A stretch of DNA of 64,000 nucleotides from Prescottella equi (lineage in GTDB: Bacteria; Actinomycetota; Actinomycetes; Mycobacteriales; Mycobacteriaceae). Each line of letters begins with the position of its first letter. Positions within the stretch are counted from its first letter, which is position 1. Positions 52,710 to 60,708 of the stretch are shown one piece after another. Under the pieces are notes generated by a model. It made no database searches. It was not told the DNA's origin and saw only the letters and a list, made by a program, of their open reading frames with translations. The position numbers were made by a program, and so were the translations under genes. The stretch lies in contig NZ_JAIVAH010000012.1 of NCBI RefSeq assembly GCF_020171745.1, positions 186,001-250,000 of the forward strand, in the 5' to 3' direction.

Positions 52710-54168
52710 CCGCGGGGCGCGGGACTCGGGGCTCGGCCCCGGTCGCCGCATGACCCGCAGATCGCCGCCGGGAACGCCGCGGCCCGCGTGCCATCCCGCG
52801 GTGGCCGGCACCCGGTTCGGGTGCCGGCTGCAGAATCATGCGGCTCGTGGGCCTGCGCGGTTGTGGGCAGGGATGGGTTTCTTGTACGGATCCACCGTCG
52901 ATGGCGGTGTGAACCTGGGGGCACCCCCTGCACGAAGTGCTTGGGGGAGGATGTCTGTCGGCGCCGACGATCACTTCCCAGTGCGAGTGATGGAGCAGCC
53001 TGTGGTGATAGCCGCAGAGGAGCACGAGGTTGTCGAGGTCTGTGGGTCCGCCGTCGGCCCAGTGCATCACGTGGTGGCCTTCGCAGTGGGCGGGAGGTGC
53101 ACCGCAGCCGGGGAAGGCACAGCCGTGGTCGCGGGCAACCAACGCGCGCCGCTGCTTCTTCGACACGGTCCTGTTGGTGCGCCCCAGGTCGATCGGGACG
53201 CCGTCACTCATGACGATGGGGGTGAGGTGGCAGTCGCAGGCGAGCCGTCGGGCGGTCGCGATGGAGAGTGGTCCCATGTGTGGCATACGCGCAACGTCCC
53301 TGTCGCCGAACAGGTCCGGATCGCCGTCTGATCCCGCCCACTCGTGGTCGGCGTCGCTGCATGCGAGATCGCTGGCGTTCACATGTAGGGACAGGTGCGG
53401 TCGTTCGCCGCCTTCGATGGGTGCGTCGCCGGAGTCGAGGTAGCGGCGCAGTATCTCGGCGAACGCATCGGCTCGCTGCCGTGCCGGGGTGCGGGCGCCG
53501 GCGGGGTCGTCCATCGGGTTGCGGGGCTTGGTCAACGCGGACAGCGCGGTCAGGAGCATTTCACCGGTGACGGCGTCGAGATCCCCCTTGACCGCGACCC
53601 GCCCGTTCAACGTCTTCGAGGCGTGGAACTCGTTGCGTTCGCTGTCTTCACTGGGTGGGAGTTCGTCGGATTCGAAGATCCGCTCGAGACGGGAGATGCA
53701 GGTGCGGACCGTCGTGGTGGTGGCTGTGGGTCCGGTGGCGCTGTCCAGCAGCACTTTCCGGCACGAATCGAGTGCCTCGTTCGGCATGCCGCGGGGCGGT
53801 GTCTCGCAGAACTTCCCAATCAACGCGGCATGCTCCGCCGACACCGCACCGGAGTTGAACGCGTCGGCGACCTCGGGCTGCCGGCCGAGCATGCGCCCCA
53901 ACGCGAGGATCCGTCCCGCGGTCGACACTTCCAGAAGGGTGTTGGCGGCCAGCCACTGCTTGACGCTGCGGAATCCGAGGGTGTCGAACGAAACGGCGCG
54001 CTCGTCGATTTCGGCGATGGCAGCAGCACGTAGTGCTTCGAGTTGTTCGAGCGCATGGCAGATGTCCAGGGTGGTCTGCAGCAGCAAGACTTCGGGCAGC
54101 GTGTGCACGTCTTCAGGTCGCGGCGCGGCGACTGCGACGAGCGAATTATTGAGTCCCCCCGGATTCAT
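52696..54168 (-). CDS. DUF222/HNH endonuclease-family protein (13E12-repeat type)
   Basis: A 490-residue protein: DUF222 domain (about 25-300) and C-terminal HNH domain (RALVARDHGCAFPGCGAPPAHCEGHHVMHWADGGPTDLDNLVLLCGYHHRLLHH carries the Cys pairs and HH/H ligands). M. tuberculosis Rv0515 at the same position is a 13E12-repeat protein of this family, several members of which are LexA-controlled. After GADRHP the last 90 residues look unlike the family tail; a palindromic element at 52916-52950 and a GCCGGCACCCG hairpin (52804-52828) lie there. TACAAT 6 nt before ATG 54168 gives a leaderless start, and an SOS box overlaps the promoter. Confidence 0.88.
   Translation of the reverse strand: MNPGGLNNSLVAVAAPRPEDVHTLPEVLLLQTTLDICHALEQLEALRAAAIAEIDERAVSFDTLGFRSVKQWLAANTLLEVSTAGRILALGRMLGRQPEVADAFNSGAVSAEHAALIGKFCETPPRGMPNEALDSCRKVLLDSATGPTATTTTVRTCISRLERIFESDELPPSEDSERNEFHASKTLNGRVAVKGDLDAVTGEMLLTALSALTKPRNPMDDPAGARTPARQRADAFAEILRRYLDSGDAPIEGGERPHLSLHVNASDLACSDADHEWAGSDGDPDLFGDRDVARMPHMGPLSIATARRLACDCHLTPIVMSDGVPIDLGRTNRTVSKKQRRALVARDHGCAFPGCGAPPAHCEGHHVMHWADGGPTDLDNLVLLCGYHHRLLHHSHWEVIVGADRHPPPSTSCRGCPQVHTAIDGGSVQETHPCPQPRRPTSRMILQPAPEPGAGHRGMARGPRRSRRRSAGHAATGAEPRVPRPAASRS
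52804..52828. terminator. Perfect GC hairpin in HNH 3' region
   Basis: GCCGGCACCCG (52804-52814), loop GTT, CGGGTGCCGGC (52818-52828). It lies 95 bp after the converging deazaflavin-type gene, inside the coding tail of the HNH gene, and could terminate the former. Confidence 0.55.
52916..52950. repeat. Palindromic element inside HNH gene tail
   Basis: CCCCCTGCAC (52924-52933), GAA, GTGCTTGGGGG (52937-52947) form a hairpin with a small bulge, and GGGGG/CCCCC (52917-52928) allows an alternative one. Such GCACGAAGTGC palindromes look like small dispersed repeats. Its insertion would explain the aberrant C-terminus of the HNH protein. Confidence 0.5.
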
Positions 54169-54182
54169 GACTCGATTGTAGT

Positions 54183-54198
54183 TCGAACATATGTTCTA
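54183..54198. promoter_or_regulatory. LexA SOS box at HNH promoter
   Basis: TCGAACATATGTTCTA matches the mycobacterial LexA consensus TCGAAC-N4-GTTCGA with one mismatch. It lies directly upstream of the -10 TACAAT (54180-54175, reverse strand) of the DUF222/HNH gene, where bound LexA would block transcription until DNA damage. Confidence 0.75.
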
Positions 54199-54264
54199 GT
54201 CAATGGCTGTCTGGGGTGTCGTGGGTCATTCCACCTGGCACTGTTTCGGCGATAGAGTGCTCGT

Positions 54265-54425
54265 TGTCGGCCATGACGGGTGTGACGAGCCCTGAGCCGG
54301 TATCGGCTGGTCACCGAGTAAAAGGGACCATCAGAGGCAGCGTTCTTCGCTGCGAAGGTGTGGTGGCACCGCGACGGACCCGATCGCCCACACCTCCCGG
54401 GGACAACAACCAGGAGGTGAGCATC
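54265..54425 (+). promoter_or_regulatory. Translational T-box riboswitch before aspartyl-tRNA synthetase gene
   Basis: TGGTGGCACCGCG (54361-54373) matches the T-box core GGGTGGNACCGCG at 12 of 13 positions. AGGTGTGG (54356-54363) pairs with CCACACCT (54388-54395) to form the antisequestrator with the UGGC bulge (54364-54367). In the alternative fold CACCTCC (54391-54397) pairs with GGAGGTG (54413-54419), burying the Shine-Dalgarno. Stem III is GCAGCG/CGCTGC (54337-54353) and the stem I base pairs CTGA/TCAG (54292-54295, 54331-54334). Bulge base C fits a tRNA discriminator G73, as in tRNA-Asp and tRNA-Asn. The -10 is TAGAGT at 54253-54258. The specifier codon was not assigned with certainty. 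Confidence 0.83.
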
Positions 54426-55724
54426 GTGCCACGCATCCTCAGTTCAGCACTGTCCACGACATCCACATCGATGCCCGGTGAACCCGTCACTGTCGAAGGC
54501 TGGGTCCACCGCCGCAGACAGCTCGCAAACGTGACGTTCGTCGTCGTCCGAGACCGTTCCGGTTTCGCACAGGTCGTCGTGACCGACCCTGCAGTCCGTG
54601 GCGAAGTCGCGAACCTGCCGGAGGAAACCGTGGTCCGTGTGACCGGCACACTTGCAGCGAACGAAAAAGCGCCCGGCGGCGTCGAGATCGTCGACCCGAC
54701 CATCACCGCATTGAGTGAGCCGTCGCAGCCGCAACCAGTCGAGCTTTGGCGGCCGAAGCTCAGCGCCACGCTGCCGACCATGCTCGACCACGCAGCACTG
54801 ACCTGGCGCCACCCCGCCCGTCAGGCCGTGTGGAAGATCGCAGCGGCCGCCATGGCCGGATTCCGCAAGCACCTCGACGGGGAAGGCTTCACCGAAGTTA
54901 CGACCCCCAAGATTGTCGACCAGTCCTCGGAGTCCGGGGCCAACGTCTTCACGGTCGACTACTTCGGTTCGGCCGCCTACCTGGCGCAGTCACCCCAGCT
55001 CTACAAGCAGATGCTTGTCGGGGTGTTCGAGCGTGTCTACGAGATCGGACCGGTCTTTCGGGCGGAGCCACACGACACAGCCCGGCACCTGGCGGAGTAC
55101 GTCTCCCTCGACGTCGAGTTCGGCTTCATCGGCGACCACCGCGACGTCCTCTCGCTGCTACGGGACACCCTCGCTGCCGTCATCGGCCACATCGGTGACA
55201 GCGCCGGCGAGCAGGTGGATGCTCTGAGCGTCGACCTACCGGTGGTCCCCGAGAAGATGCCGGTCCTGCACTTCACCGAGGCGCTCGAACTTGTCGGAGC
55301 CCACCCGGGCGAACCCGACCTGGCGCCGGAGCACGAGCGTGCTCTGGGGAAGTGGGCCAAGAAGGAGTTCGGCTCGGATTTTCTTGCAGTGGAGGGCTAC
55401 CCGTCCGCGAAGCGGCCTTTCTACACACACCCGCAACCCGATGACGCGCGTTGGACCAACTCGTTCGACCTCCTCTTCCGCGGACTCGAACTCGTCACGG
55501 GCGGACAGCGTCTGCACAACCATTCCGATTACGTCACAGCACTCGCCCGCAGCGGCGAGGATTCGGCGAACTACTCCTCCTACCTGGAAGCAATGGCGCA
55601 CGGAATGCCGCCACACGGCGGCTTCGCCATCGGCCTCGAGCGACTTGTCTCACGACTACTCGAAGCCGACAACATCCGGTACGCCACCCTGTTCCCCCGG
55701 GACATCCATCGCATCCAGCCCTGA
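54426..55724 (+). CDS. Archaeal-type (probably non-discriminating) aspartyl-tRNA synthetase
   Basis: A 432-residue class IIb synthetase: N-terminal OB-fold (VTVEGWVHRRRQLANVTFVVVRDRSGFAQVVV), motif 2 (YEIGPVFRAEPHDTARHLAEYVSLDVEFGF) and motif 3 (GGFAIGLERLVSRLLEADNIRYATLFPRD). It lacks the GAD insertion of bacterial AspRS (about 590 residues), matching archaeal or AspRS2-type enzymes that often charge both tRNA-Asp and tRNA-Asn. Actinobacteria normally carry a bacterial-type aspS elsewhere, so this is likely an extra, regulated copy. GTG 54426 has AGGAGG 8 nt upstream. A T-box leader precedes it and a terminator follows. Confidence 0.88.
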   Translation: MPRILSSALSTTSTSMPGEPVTVEGWVHRRRQLANVTFVVVRDRSGFAQVVVTDPAVRGEVANLPEETVVRVTGTLAANEKAPGGVEIVDPTITALSEPSQPQPVELWRPKLSATLPTMLDHAALTWRHPARQAVWKIAAAAMAGFRKHLDGEGFTEVTTPKIVDQSSESGANVFTVDYFGSAAYLAQSPQLYKQMLVGVFERVYEIGPVFRAEPHDTARHLAEYVSLDVEFGFIGDHRDVLSLLRDTLAAVIGHIGDSAGEQVDALSVDLPVVPEKMPVLHFTEALELVGAHPGEPDLAPEHERALGKWAKKEFGSDFLAVEGYPSAKRPFYTHPQPDDARWTNSFDLLFRGLELVTGGQRLHNHSDYVTALARSGEDSANYSSYLEAMAHGMPPHGGFAIGLERLVSRLLEADNIRYATLFPRDIHRIQP

Positions 55725-55731
55725 CGGAACC

Positions 55732-55762
55732 GGCGGTGCGGGCGAGACTCGCCCGCACCGCC
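55732..55762 (+). terminator. Intrinsic terminator after AspRS gene
   Basis: GGCGGTGCGGGCGA (55732-55745), GAC, TCGCCCGCACCGCC (55749-55762): a perfect 14-bp stem with a 3-nt loop, 7 bp after the stop codon. Confidence 0.85.
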
Positions 55763-55842
55763 TCAGGCTCAAAACCTGGCAGATCCTTGACGCAGAACAG
55801 ACGTCTCGTACGTCAGGCCTTCTGGCAGGGTCCCACCGCCGG

Positions 55843-56364
55843 CTAGGAGGCGTCCCTAGCCGACGCGCGTTCGAGATGCTCCGCGGTCTCTGTCACGACG
55901 CGGTGCAGCCCGGCGGTGACCGCCCCCGCAGCGAGTCGCAACGGCATCCGCAGCACGGGGCCCGGTTCGATAGCGAACGTCCAGGTGAGTCGCGAACCCG
56001 AAGCGCACTGTTCGACGAGGACGTCCTCGACGAACCGTCGCAGACCGGGGGCGGTGAACCGGCTGACGTAGAAGGTGTTCCGGTACCGGACTGGTGGGGT
56101 CTCCTCCCAGCGGAAGTACTCCTCGGTGGCCTTCAGGGCAGACGGGCGCATCGACAGTTCACGCCGCGTGCCCACCTCGAAGGGGCGCGGCGTGAGGTAT
56201 CGGGTGCCGCTGATGGACCCGCACCATGCGAGCGTGTTGTCGCAGGTCAGTCCGGCCCACGCAGATTCCGCGGGAACCGAGAGGTCGACGGAGAATCGCC
56301 GGACGAACGGCGCAGTCTCCAGGAGTGTCTCGTCACCGGCAGACAGTTCGAACCACTTCGGCAT
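55843..56364 (-). CDS. SRPBCC/polyketide-cyclase-like protein
   Basis: A 173-residue START/SRPBCC-fold protein: FSVDLSVPAESAWAGLT at the start, repeated beta strands (YFRWEETPPVRYRNTFYVSRF; GSRLTWTFAIEPGPVLRMPL) and a long C-terminal helix. Such proteins bind hydrophobic ligands; function unknown. TACGAT (56376-56371, reverse) lies 6 nt before ATG 56364, indicating a leaderless start. It is divergent from the methyltransferase gene. Confidence 0.8.
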   Translation of the reverse strand: MPKWFELSAGDETLLETAPFVRRFSVDLSVPAESAWAGLTCDNTLAWCGSISGTRYLTPRPFEVGTRRELSMRPSALKATEEYFRWEETPPVRYRNTFYVSRFTAPGLRRFVEDVLVEQCASGSRLTWTFAIEPGPVLRMPLRLAAGAVTAGLHRVVTETAEHLERASARDAS

Positions 56365-56443
56365 AGAACAATCGTAGGGAGTAGCGCTCCGGTCCGCGGT
56401 AGTCTCGCCGGACGAGCCTCTTCGATATCTCGAAAGGCGTTTC

Positions 56444-57250
56444 GTGCGAGCTCCTGAACCGGACATTCCGCATCTCGCGCCGGCGACCATCGTTGCGACG
56501 CTGCGCGCGGCCGGATGCGTGTTCGCCGAGGACGAGGCGCGCCTGCTCGTCGACACGGCAACGCAGGCCGGTGAACTGGCCCGAATGGTCGAACGCCGCA
56601 CTTCCGGCGTGCCCCTCGAACACGTCCTCGGGTGGGTCGAGTTCGCCGGTGTGCGAATTGACGTCGACGCCGGAGTGTTCGTGCCACGTCGCCGCAGCGA
56701 ACTGCTCGTCCACCGCGCCGCGGCGCTGGTACGGCCGGGCGACGTCGTCGTCGATCTGTGTTGTGGATCGGGCGCGATCGGAACCGCCCTGGCGGGGACC
56801 GTCGAGGGTCTGGAACTCCATTCCGCCGACGTCGATCCCGTCGCCGTCAGGTGCGCGCGGCGCAACGTGGAACCGATAGGCGGGCGCGTGTACGCGGGCG
56901 ACCTGTTCGACGCCCTGCCCGGGACGCTGCGGGGACGTGTCGACGTCGTGGTCGCCAACGTCCCGTACGTGCCCAGCGGCGCGATCGCGCTGATGCCGCC
57001 CGAGGCACGTGATCACGAGCCGCGCACGGCGCTCGACGGCGGATCCGACGGCCTGGACGTCCAGCGGGCCGTAGCCGCCGCAGCGCCGCGATGGCTCCGT
57101 CCGGGCGGCCACCTGCTGGTCGAGACCAGCACTCACCAGGCCGCCACCGCGGCCGACATCTTCACGCGCGCAGGATTACTCGCGCGAATCGTCCACTCCG
57201 ACGAGCTCGATGCCACCGCGATCGTGGGAACCCGGCCGGTCGACTACTGA
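56444..57250 (+). CDS. PrmC-like protein-glutamine N5-methyltransferase family protein
   Basis: A 268-residue class I SAM methyltransferase of the HemK/PrmC family. The N-terminal helical domain ends in GVPLEHVLGWVEFAGVRIDVDAGVFVPRRRSELLV, followed by VVDLCCGSGAIGTALA (SAM loop) and VVANVPYVPS, where Val replaces the second residue of the usual NPPY. This is the actinobacterial putative glutamine methyltransferase subgroup, distinct from true PrmC, which is usually near prfA. AAAGG lies 7 nt before GTG 56444. It converges on the acyl-CoA oxidase-like gene with a 7-bp overlap. Confidence 0.85.
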   Translation: MRAPEPDIPHLAPATIVATLRAAGCVFAEDEARLLVDTATQAGELARMVERRTSGVPLEHVLGWVEFAGVRIDVDAGVFVPRRRSELLVHRAAALVRPGDVVVDLCCGSGAIGTALAGTVEGLELHSADVDPVAVRCARRNVEPIGGRVYAGDLFDALPGTLRGRVDVVVANVPYVPSGAIALMPPEARDHEPRTALDGGSDGLDVQRAVAAAAPRWLRPGGHLLVETSTHQAATAADIFTRAGLLARIVHSDELDATAIVGTRPVDY

Positions 57251-59166
57251 CCGTCGAGCATCGCCGCCCCCGCGAGGGCGTCCGGCACGCCCAGGCCGTC
57301 GACGAGGGTCGCCGCGTGCGGGCGCAGTGTCCGGCAGCGTTCGTTGATGCCGCGGCGCACCGCCTTGGCCCGTTCCACCGAGAGCAGGCGGTGCTCCATG
57401 AACCACGCCTTGTCCTCGTCGATCACGGTGAGCGCGAACAGGTCGCACAGCTCGTTCAGCAGGTCGCGCGCGGCCTCGTCGTCGCACTCGCCGATGCCCG
57501 CGATGAAGGCCTCGAGCACCACCCGGTCGATATGCGCGCGGGCCGCGTGCAGCACGTGGTCCTGCACGAAGTTGAAGGCCTCGAACGGATCGTCCTCACG
57601 CTTGCGTGCGGCCTGCAGGCGCCGGGCCGCGGTCGACAGCAGGTACTCCTCGCGGTCCTCCAACATCGTCAACTGGGTGCCGCGGTTGAAGAGGCTGCCG
57701 TCCTCCTCGTTGTCCTGGCGGGTATCGAGGATGGTCTGGATGATCTGCTGCGCCGCCGTGCGCGAACGGACCGCATCACCGAACGCGTTGGCGGCGAACG
57801 CCATCCATTCGACCGGGCTCATCCCGCGCACCTCGTCGGAGTACTTGGTGAGCAACTCCTTCGCGACCAACTGGGTGAGCACGGTGTTGTCGCCCTCGAA
57901 CGTGGTGAACACGTCGGTGTCGGCCTTGAGTGCCGTCAGACGGTTCTCGGCGAGATAACCGGCGCCGCCGCACGCCTCCCGGCACTCCTGGATCGCGCGC
58001 GTCGCGTGCCACGTGTTCGCGGCCTTGAGTCCGGCGGCGCGCGATTCGAGTTCGCGCTGCTCCGTTGGATCGACCTCGTCGGCGGTCTGGACGTCGTGCA
58101 TCTTCGCGACCAGTTCGTTCTGCGCGAAGCCCAGTGCGTAGGCGCGGGCGATGTGCGGCAGCAGACGCTGCTGGTGCACCAGGTAGTCCATGATCGGCAC
58201 CTCGGGATCCGGCGTCGTCTCGTCGCCGCTCGGTGCGCTGAACTGCTTGCGCTGCAACGCATAGCGCGTCGCGATCGTGAGCGCCACCCGGGCCGCGGCA
58301 GCCGCGGATCCGCCCACCGTCACCCGGCCGCGCACCAGCGTGCCGAGCATCGTGAAGAAGCGGCGGTTCTTGTTCTCGATCGGCGACGAGTACACGCCGT
58401 CGGCGTCCACCGACCCGTACCGGTTCAGCAGATTCGTGCGCGGCACCCGGACCTGGTCGAACACGATGCGGCCGTTGTCGACGCCGGGCAGGCCGCCCTT
58501 GAGGCCGCAGTCCGACGTCGTGACGCCGGGCAGGTCGTTGCCGTCGGCGTCCCGGATCGGCACCAGAAGGCAGTGTACGCCGTGCCCTTCGTCGCCGACG
58601 ATCAGCTGCGCGAACACCGCCGCAACCCGGGCGTGCTCGGCGGCGCCGCCGATGTAGTCCTTGCGCGACGATGCGGTGGGGGAGTGCACGACGAACTCGT
58701 CGGTGGCCGGGTCGTAGGTGGCGGTGGTCTCGAGGCTCTGCACGTCGCTGCCGTGCCCGGTCTCGGTCATCGCGAAGCAGCCCAGCAGATCGAGGTCGAT
58801 CATCGGGCGCAGGAACTCGGCGTGATGGTCCGCGGTGCCGAGGTTCTCGATCGCGCCGCCGAACAGGCCCCACTGCACGCCGGCCTTCACCATGAGCGAC
58901 AGATCCGACATCGCCAGCATCTCGATCGCGGTCACCGCCGCGCCGGGGTCGGCGCCGCTGCCGATCTCGACCCCGAAGCCGCGGTCGACGAAGCCGCCGG
59001 CCGCGAGGACCCGCATCTGCTCGAGGGTCTTGGCCCGGGCCGCCGCGATGTCGGGCGTGTGGTGCGGCCGGAACTCGTCCGTGGAGAGATCGATCCGGGC
59101 CTTCGCGCGCACCTCCGCCCATCGGCCGTCGAGAGTGGTCCGCAGATGGTCAGCCGTGGTCGCCAT
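57244..59166 (-). CDS. Acyl-CoA dehydrogenase/oxidase-family flavoprotein (large form)
   Basis: A 640-residue protein of the acyl-CoA oxidase-like branch: CFAMTETGHGSDVQSLETTATYD and SRKDYIGGAAEHARVA (FAD and substrate side), RGRVTVGG, YALQRKQFSAP, and the catalytic-base region REACGGAGYLAENRL. Length exceeds ordinary acyl-CoA dehydrogenases and fits ACOX-type enzymes that desaturate acyl-CoA with oxygen or an electron carrier. TACCGT (59178-59173, reverse) lies 6 nt before ATG 59166, giving a leaderless start. It is divergent from hemL. Confidence 0.92.
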   Translation of the reverse strand: MATTADHLRTTLDGRWAEVRAKARIDLSTDEFRPHHTPDIAAARAKTLEQMRVLAAGGFVDRGFGVEIGSGADPGAAVTAIEMLAMSDLSLMVKAGVQWGLFGGAIENLGTADHHAEFLRPMIDLDLLGCFAMTETGHGSDVQSLETTATYDPATDEFVVHSPTASSRKDYIGGAAEHARVAAVFAQLIVGDEGHGVHCLLVPIRDADGNDLPGVTTSDCGLKGGLPGVDNGRIVFDQVRVPRTNLLNRYGSVDADGVYSSPIENKNRRFFTMLGTLVRGRVTVGGSAAAAARVALTIATRYALQRKQFSAPSGDETTPDPEVPIMDYLVHQQRLLPHIARAYALGFAQNELVAKMHDVQTADEVDPTEQRELESRAAGLKAANTWHATRAIQECREACGGAGYLAENRLTALKADTDVFTTFEGDNTVLTQLVAKELLTKYSDEVRGMSPVEWMAFAANAFGDAVRSRTAAQQIIQTILDTRQDNEEDGSLFNRGTQLTMLEDREEYLLSTAARRLQAARKREDDPFEAFNFVQDHVLHAARAHIDRVVLEAFIAGIGECDDEAARDLLNELCDLFALTVIDEDKAWFMEHRLLSVERAKAVRRGINERCRTLRPHAATLVDGLGVPDALAGAAMLDGQ

Positions 59167-59314
59167 GAACCGACGGTAATGCGGTCGGACGGGTCCCGCT
59201 GGGCAACGGCAGACCACCCGACCAGCACGAACGGACACGCCGAGGCGGTGTGATTCCGGCCACCTCCTACACCCTGTCGTTGGCAAATTCGACAGAACTG
59301 GGACACTGGAAACC

Positions 59315-60649
59315 GTGACTGCTGCCTCCAGCGGGTCCGGCCTGGGACCCGATCTTCGTGACGCCCGTTCCGCCCAACTCTTCGACCGGGCGTCCAAGGT
59401 GATCCCCGGAGGCGTCAACTCCCCGGTCCGCGCGTTCGGTTCGGTCGGTGGCGCGCCCCGGTTCATCGAGAAGGCGTCCGGTTACACCCTCACCGATGTC
59501 GACGGCAACGACTACGTCGACCTGGTGTGCTCGTGGGGTCCGATGATCCTCGGGCACGCGCACCCCGCCGTCGTCGAGGCGGTGCAGAAGGCCGCGACCA
59601 CCGGACTGTCGTTCGGCGCCCCCACCGAGGGTGAGATCGCGCTCGCGGAGGAGATCGTCTCCCGCGTCGCGCCCGTCGAGCAGGTCCGCCTGGTGAACTC
59701 CGGCACCGAGGCCACCATGAGCGCGGTGCGCCTGGCCCGCGGCTTCACCGGCCGTTCCAAGATCGTCAAGTTCTCCGGCTGCTACCACGGCCACGTCGAC
59801 GCGCTGCTCGCCGACGCCGGTTCGGGCCTGGCCACGTTCGGTCTGCCGACCTCGCCCGGCGTAACCGGCGCGCAGGCCGAGGACACCATCGTCGTGCCCT
59901 ACAACGATCTCGAGGCCGTCCGCGCCGCGTTCGCCGCGAACCCCGGCGAGATCGCGTGCGTGATTACCGAGGCGGCCGCCGGCAACATGGGCGCGGTCGC
60001 TCCGCTGCCCGGCTTCAACGAGGGCCTGCGCGCGCTCACCACCGAGCACGGTGCGCTGCTGATCATGGACGAGGTCATGACCGGCTTCCGCGTCAGCCGC
60101 TCCGGTTGGTTCGGCCGCGACGGCGTCGCCGGTGACCTCTACACGTTCGGCAAGGTCATGAGCGGTGGCCTGCCCGCCGCCGCGTTCGGTGGTCGCGCCG
60201 ACGTCATGGCCAAGCTGGCTCCGGCCGGCCCCGTCTACCAGGCCGGCACGCTGTCGGGTAACCCCGTCGCCGTCGCGGCGGGCCTGGCGAACCTGCGCGC
60301 CGCCGACGACGCCGTCTACGCGGCGCTCGAGCGCAACGCGCAGACCCTGGGCACGCTGCTGGGCGACGCACTCACCGCCGAGGGCGTCCCGCACCGCGTC
60401 CAGTACGCCGGCACGCTGGTCAGCGTCTTCTTCACCGAGAACCCCGTCACCAACTACGCCGAGGCCAAGGCCGCCGACACGTGGCGCTTCCCGGACTTCT
60501 TCCATGCCCTGCTCTCGCGCGGCATCTACGCGCCGCCGAGCGCGTTCGAGGCATGGTTCGTCTCATCGGCGCTCGACGACGACGCCTTCTCGAAGATCGC
60601 CGACGCCGCACCGCACGCGGCCAAGGCCGCCGCCGCAGCCCAGAACTGA
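59315..60649 (+). CDS. hemL: Glutamate-1-semialdehyde 2,1-aminomutase
   Basis: PLP enzyme that converts glutamate-1-semialdehyde (product of HemA) to 5-aminolevulinate. The 444-residue protein has [59 protein letters not shown] and the PLP lysine in [18 protein letters not shown]. It starts with GTG 59315 (GGA a few nt upstream). It lies 16 kb from hemACDB, matching Rv0524, and leads into the phosphatase/cytochrome c maturation genes. Confidence 0.96.
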   Translation: MTAASSGSGLGPDLRDARSAQLFDRASKVIPGGVNSPVRAFGSVGGAPRFIEKASGYTLTDVDGNDYVDLVCSWGPMILGHAHPAVVEAVQKAATTGLSFGAPTEGEIALAEEIVSRVAPVEQVRLVNSGTEATMSAVRLARGFTGRSKIVKFSGCYHGHVDALLADAGSGLATFGLPTSPGVTGAQAEDTIVVPYNDLEAVRAAFAANPGEIACVITEAAAGNMGAVAPLPGFNEGLRALTTEHGALLIMDEVMTGFRVSRSGWFGRDGVAGDLYTFGKVMSGGLPAAAFGGRADVMAKLAPAGPVYQAGTLSGNPVAVAAGLANLRAADDAVYAALERNAQTLGTLLGDALTAEGVPHRVQYAGTLVSVFFTENPVTNYAEAKAADTWRFPDFFHALLSRGIYAPPSAFEAWFVSSALDDDAFSKIADAAPHAAKAAAAAQN

Positions 60650-60708
60650 CCAGACAGGACCGACCGGAGACCATCCGGCCGACCGACCGAAACGCAGGGA
60701 CCACCACC

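Noticed and set aside
52696..54168. HNH gene as a homing endonuclease or insertion sequence
   Set aside because: DUF222/HNH genes are resident multicopy families; no terminal inverted repeats or target duplication were seen, and the locus is shared with Rv0515.
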